Assembly (NCBI GenBank): GCA_013203065.1
Contig: JABMQV010000307.1
Coordinates: forward strand, 1-6,347
Length of the DNA stretch: 6,347 nucleotides
Source: Desulfobacteraceae bacterium
GTDB taxonomy: Bacteria > Desulfobacterota > DSM-4660 > Desulfatiglandales > Desulfatiglandaceae
Direction of reading: 5' to 3'
Position 1 is the first letter of the stretch; the number at the start of each line of letters is the position of its first letter. Positions 6,208 through 6,347 of the stretch are shown piece after piece. The notes beneath the pieces were generated by a model. That model ran no database searches, had not been told where the DNA came from, and saw only the letters and a list, made by a program, of their open reading frames with translations. The position numbers and the translations under genes were made by a program.

Positions 6208-6347
6208 TTATCTGAACAAGGAATCGTAGAGTTCTTGAACGGTTCTAACACCCTGAAGCTCCATATCCCCAACGTGACCCAGTCCCTCCAGATTGCTCCG
6301 AGAGAGGACGCACCGGGAAAACCCCAGTTTTTTGGCCTCTCTGATTC
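6208..6347 (-). CDS. radA: DNA repair protein RadA, C-terminal end only
   Basis: Only the last 45 codons are present; the gene enters from the right edge and stops with TAA at 6208-6210. RadA (Sms) is a RecA-like ATPase with a Lon-like C-terminal domain that helps process recombination intermediates through branch migration. The visible segment is the end of the Lon-like domain: REAKKLGFSRCVLSRSN corresponds to the conserved (R)xxEAxKLGFxRxxxPxxN stretch, followed by the usual MELQGVRTVQELYDSLF ending (compare 'GV..L.EAL' in family members). The family's conserved proline before N is replaced by serine-arginine here (LSRSN). The ATPase motifs and zinc finger lie outside the window. It is on the same strand as smc and upstream of it, about 2.6 kb away. 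The call is from memory of family endings, so it is good but not proven. Confidence 0.8.
   Translation of the reverse strand, partial: IREAKKLGFSRCVLSRSNLEGLGHVGDMELQGVRTVQELYDSLFR

Overview
The window looks like chromosomal DNA of a deltaproteobacterium (Desulfobacterota). This rests on the style of the SMC protein (DEVDAPLDEAN Walker B/D-loop), a nitroreductase next to a patatin-like gene, and a radical SAM/SPASM protein that I recognise from memory as resembling ScmE of the 'SynChlorMet' cassette, described from Syntrophobacter and a few other anaerobes. No RNA gene, CRISPR array or complete transposon was found.

Layout. Positions 1-3585 (minus strand) hold almost all of smc, open for 1195 codons without a stop and running off the left edge close to its natural C-terminus. 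Positions 3586-3938 are a divergent intergenic region with the smc Shine-Dalgarno, a leader hairpin and a plausible sigma70-type promoter facing right. From 3939 to 5993 three plus-strand genes are packed tightly: a nitroreductase (3939-4589), a patatin-like gene cut to about its first third (4577-4882, overlapping the nitroreductase by 13 nt), and a full-length radical SAM/SPASM maturase (4890-5993). Positions 5994-6207 are an AT-rich convergent spacer with a 7-nt periodic GAAC repeat, small palindromes and a doubtful 35-codon ORF. Positions 6208-6347 (minus) are the last 45 codons of radA.

How it fits together. radA and smc are housekeeping genome-maintenance genes on the same strand. The plus-strand group lies between them in the opposite orientation and reads as an accessory block. 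The most notable point is the join between the broken patatin gene and the SPASM gene: a complete maturase with all expected Fe-S cysteines sits 7 nt after a truncated lipase fragment, and no sure precursor peptide, PqqD-like carrier or second SPASM protein is visible. That suggests either a remnant of a larger RiPP-type cassette or a transplanted single gene. Nothing in the window proves a new system, but this junction and the short ORF after the maturase deserve a second look.
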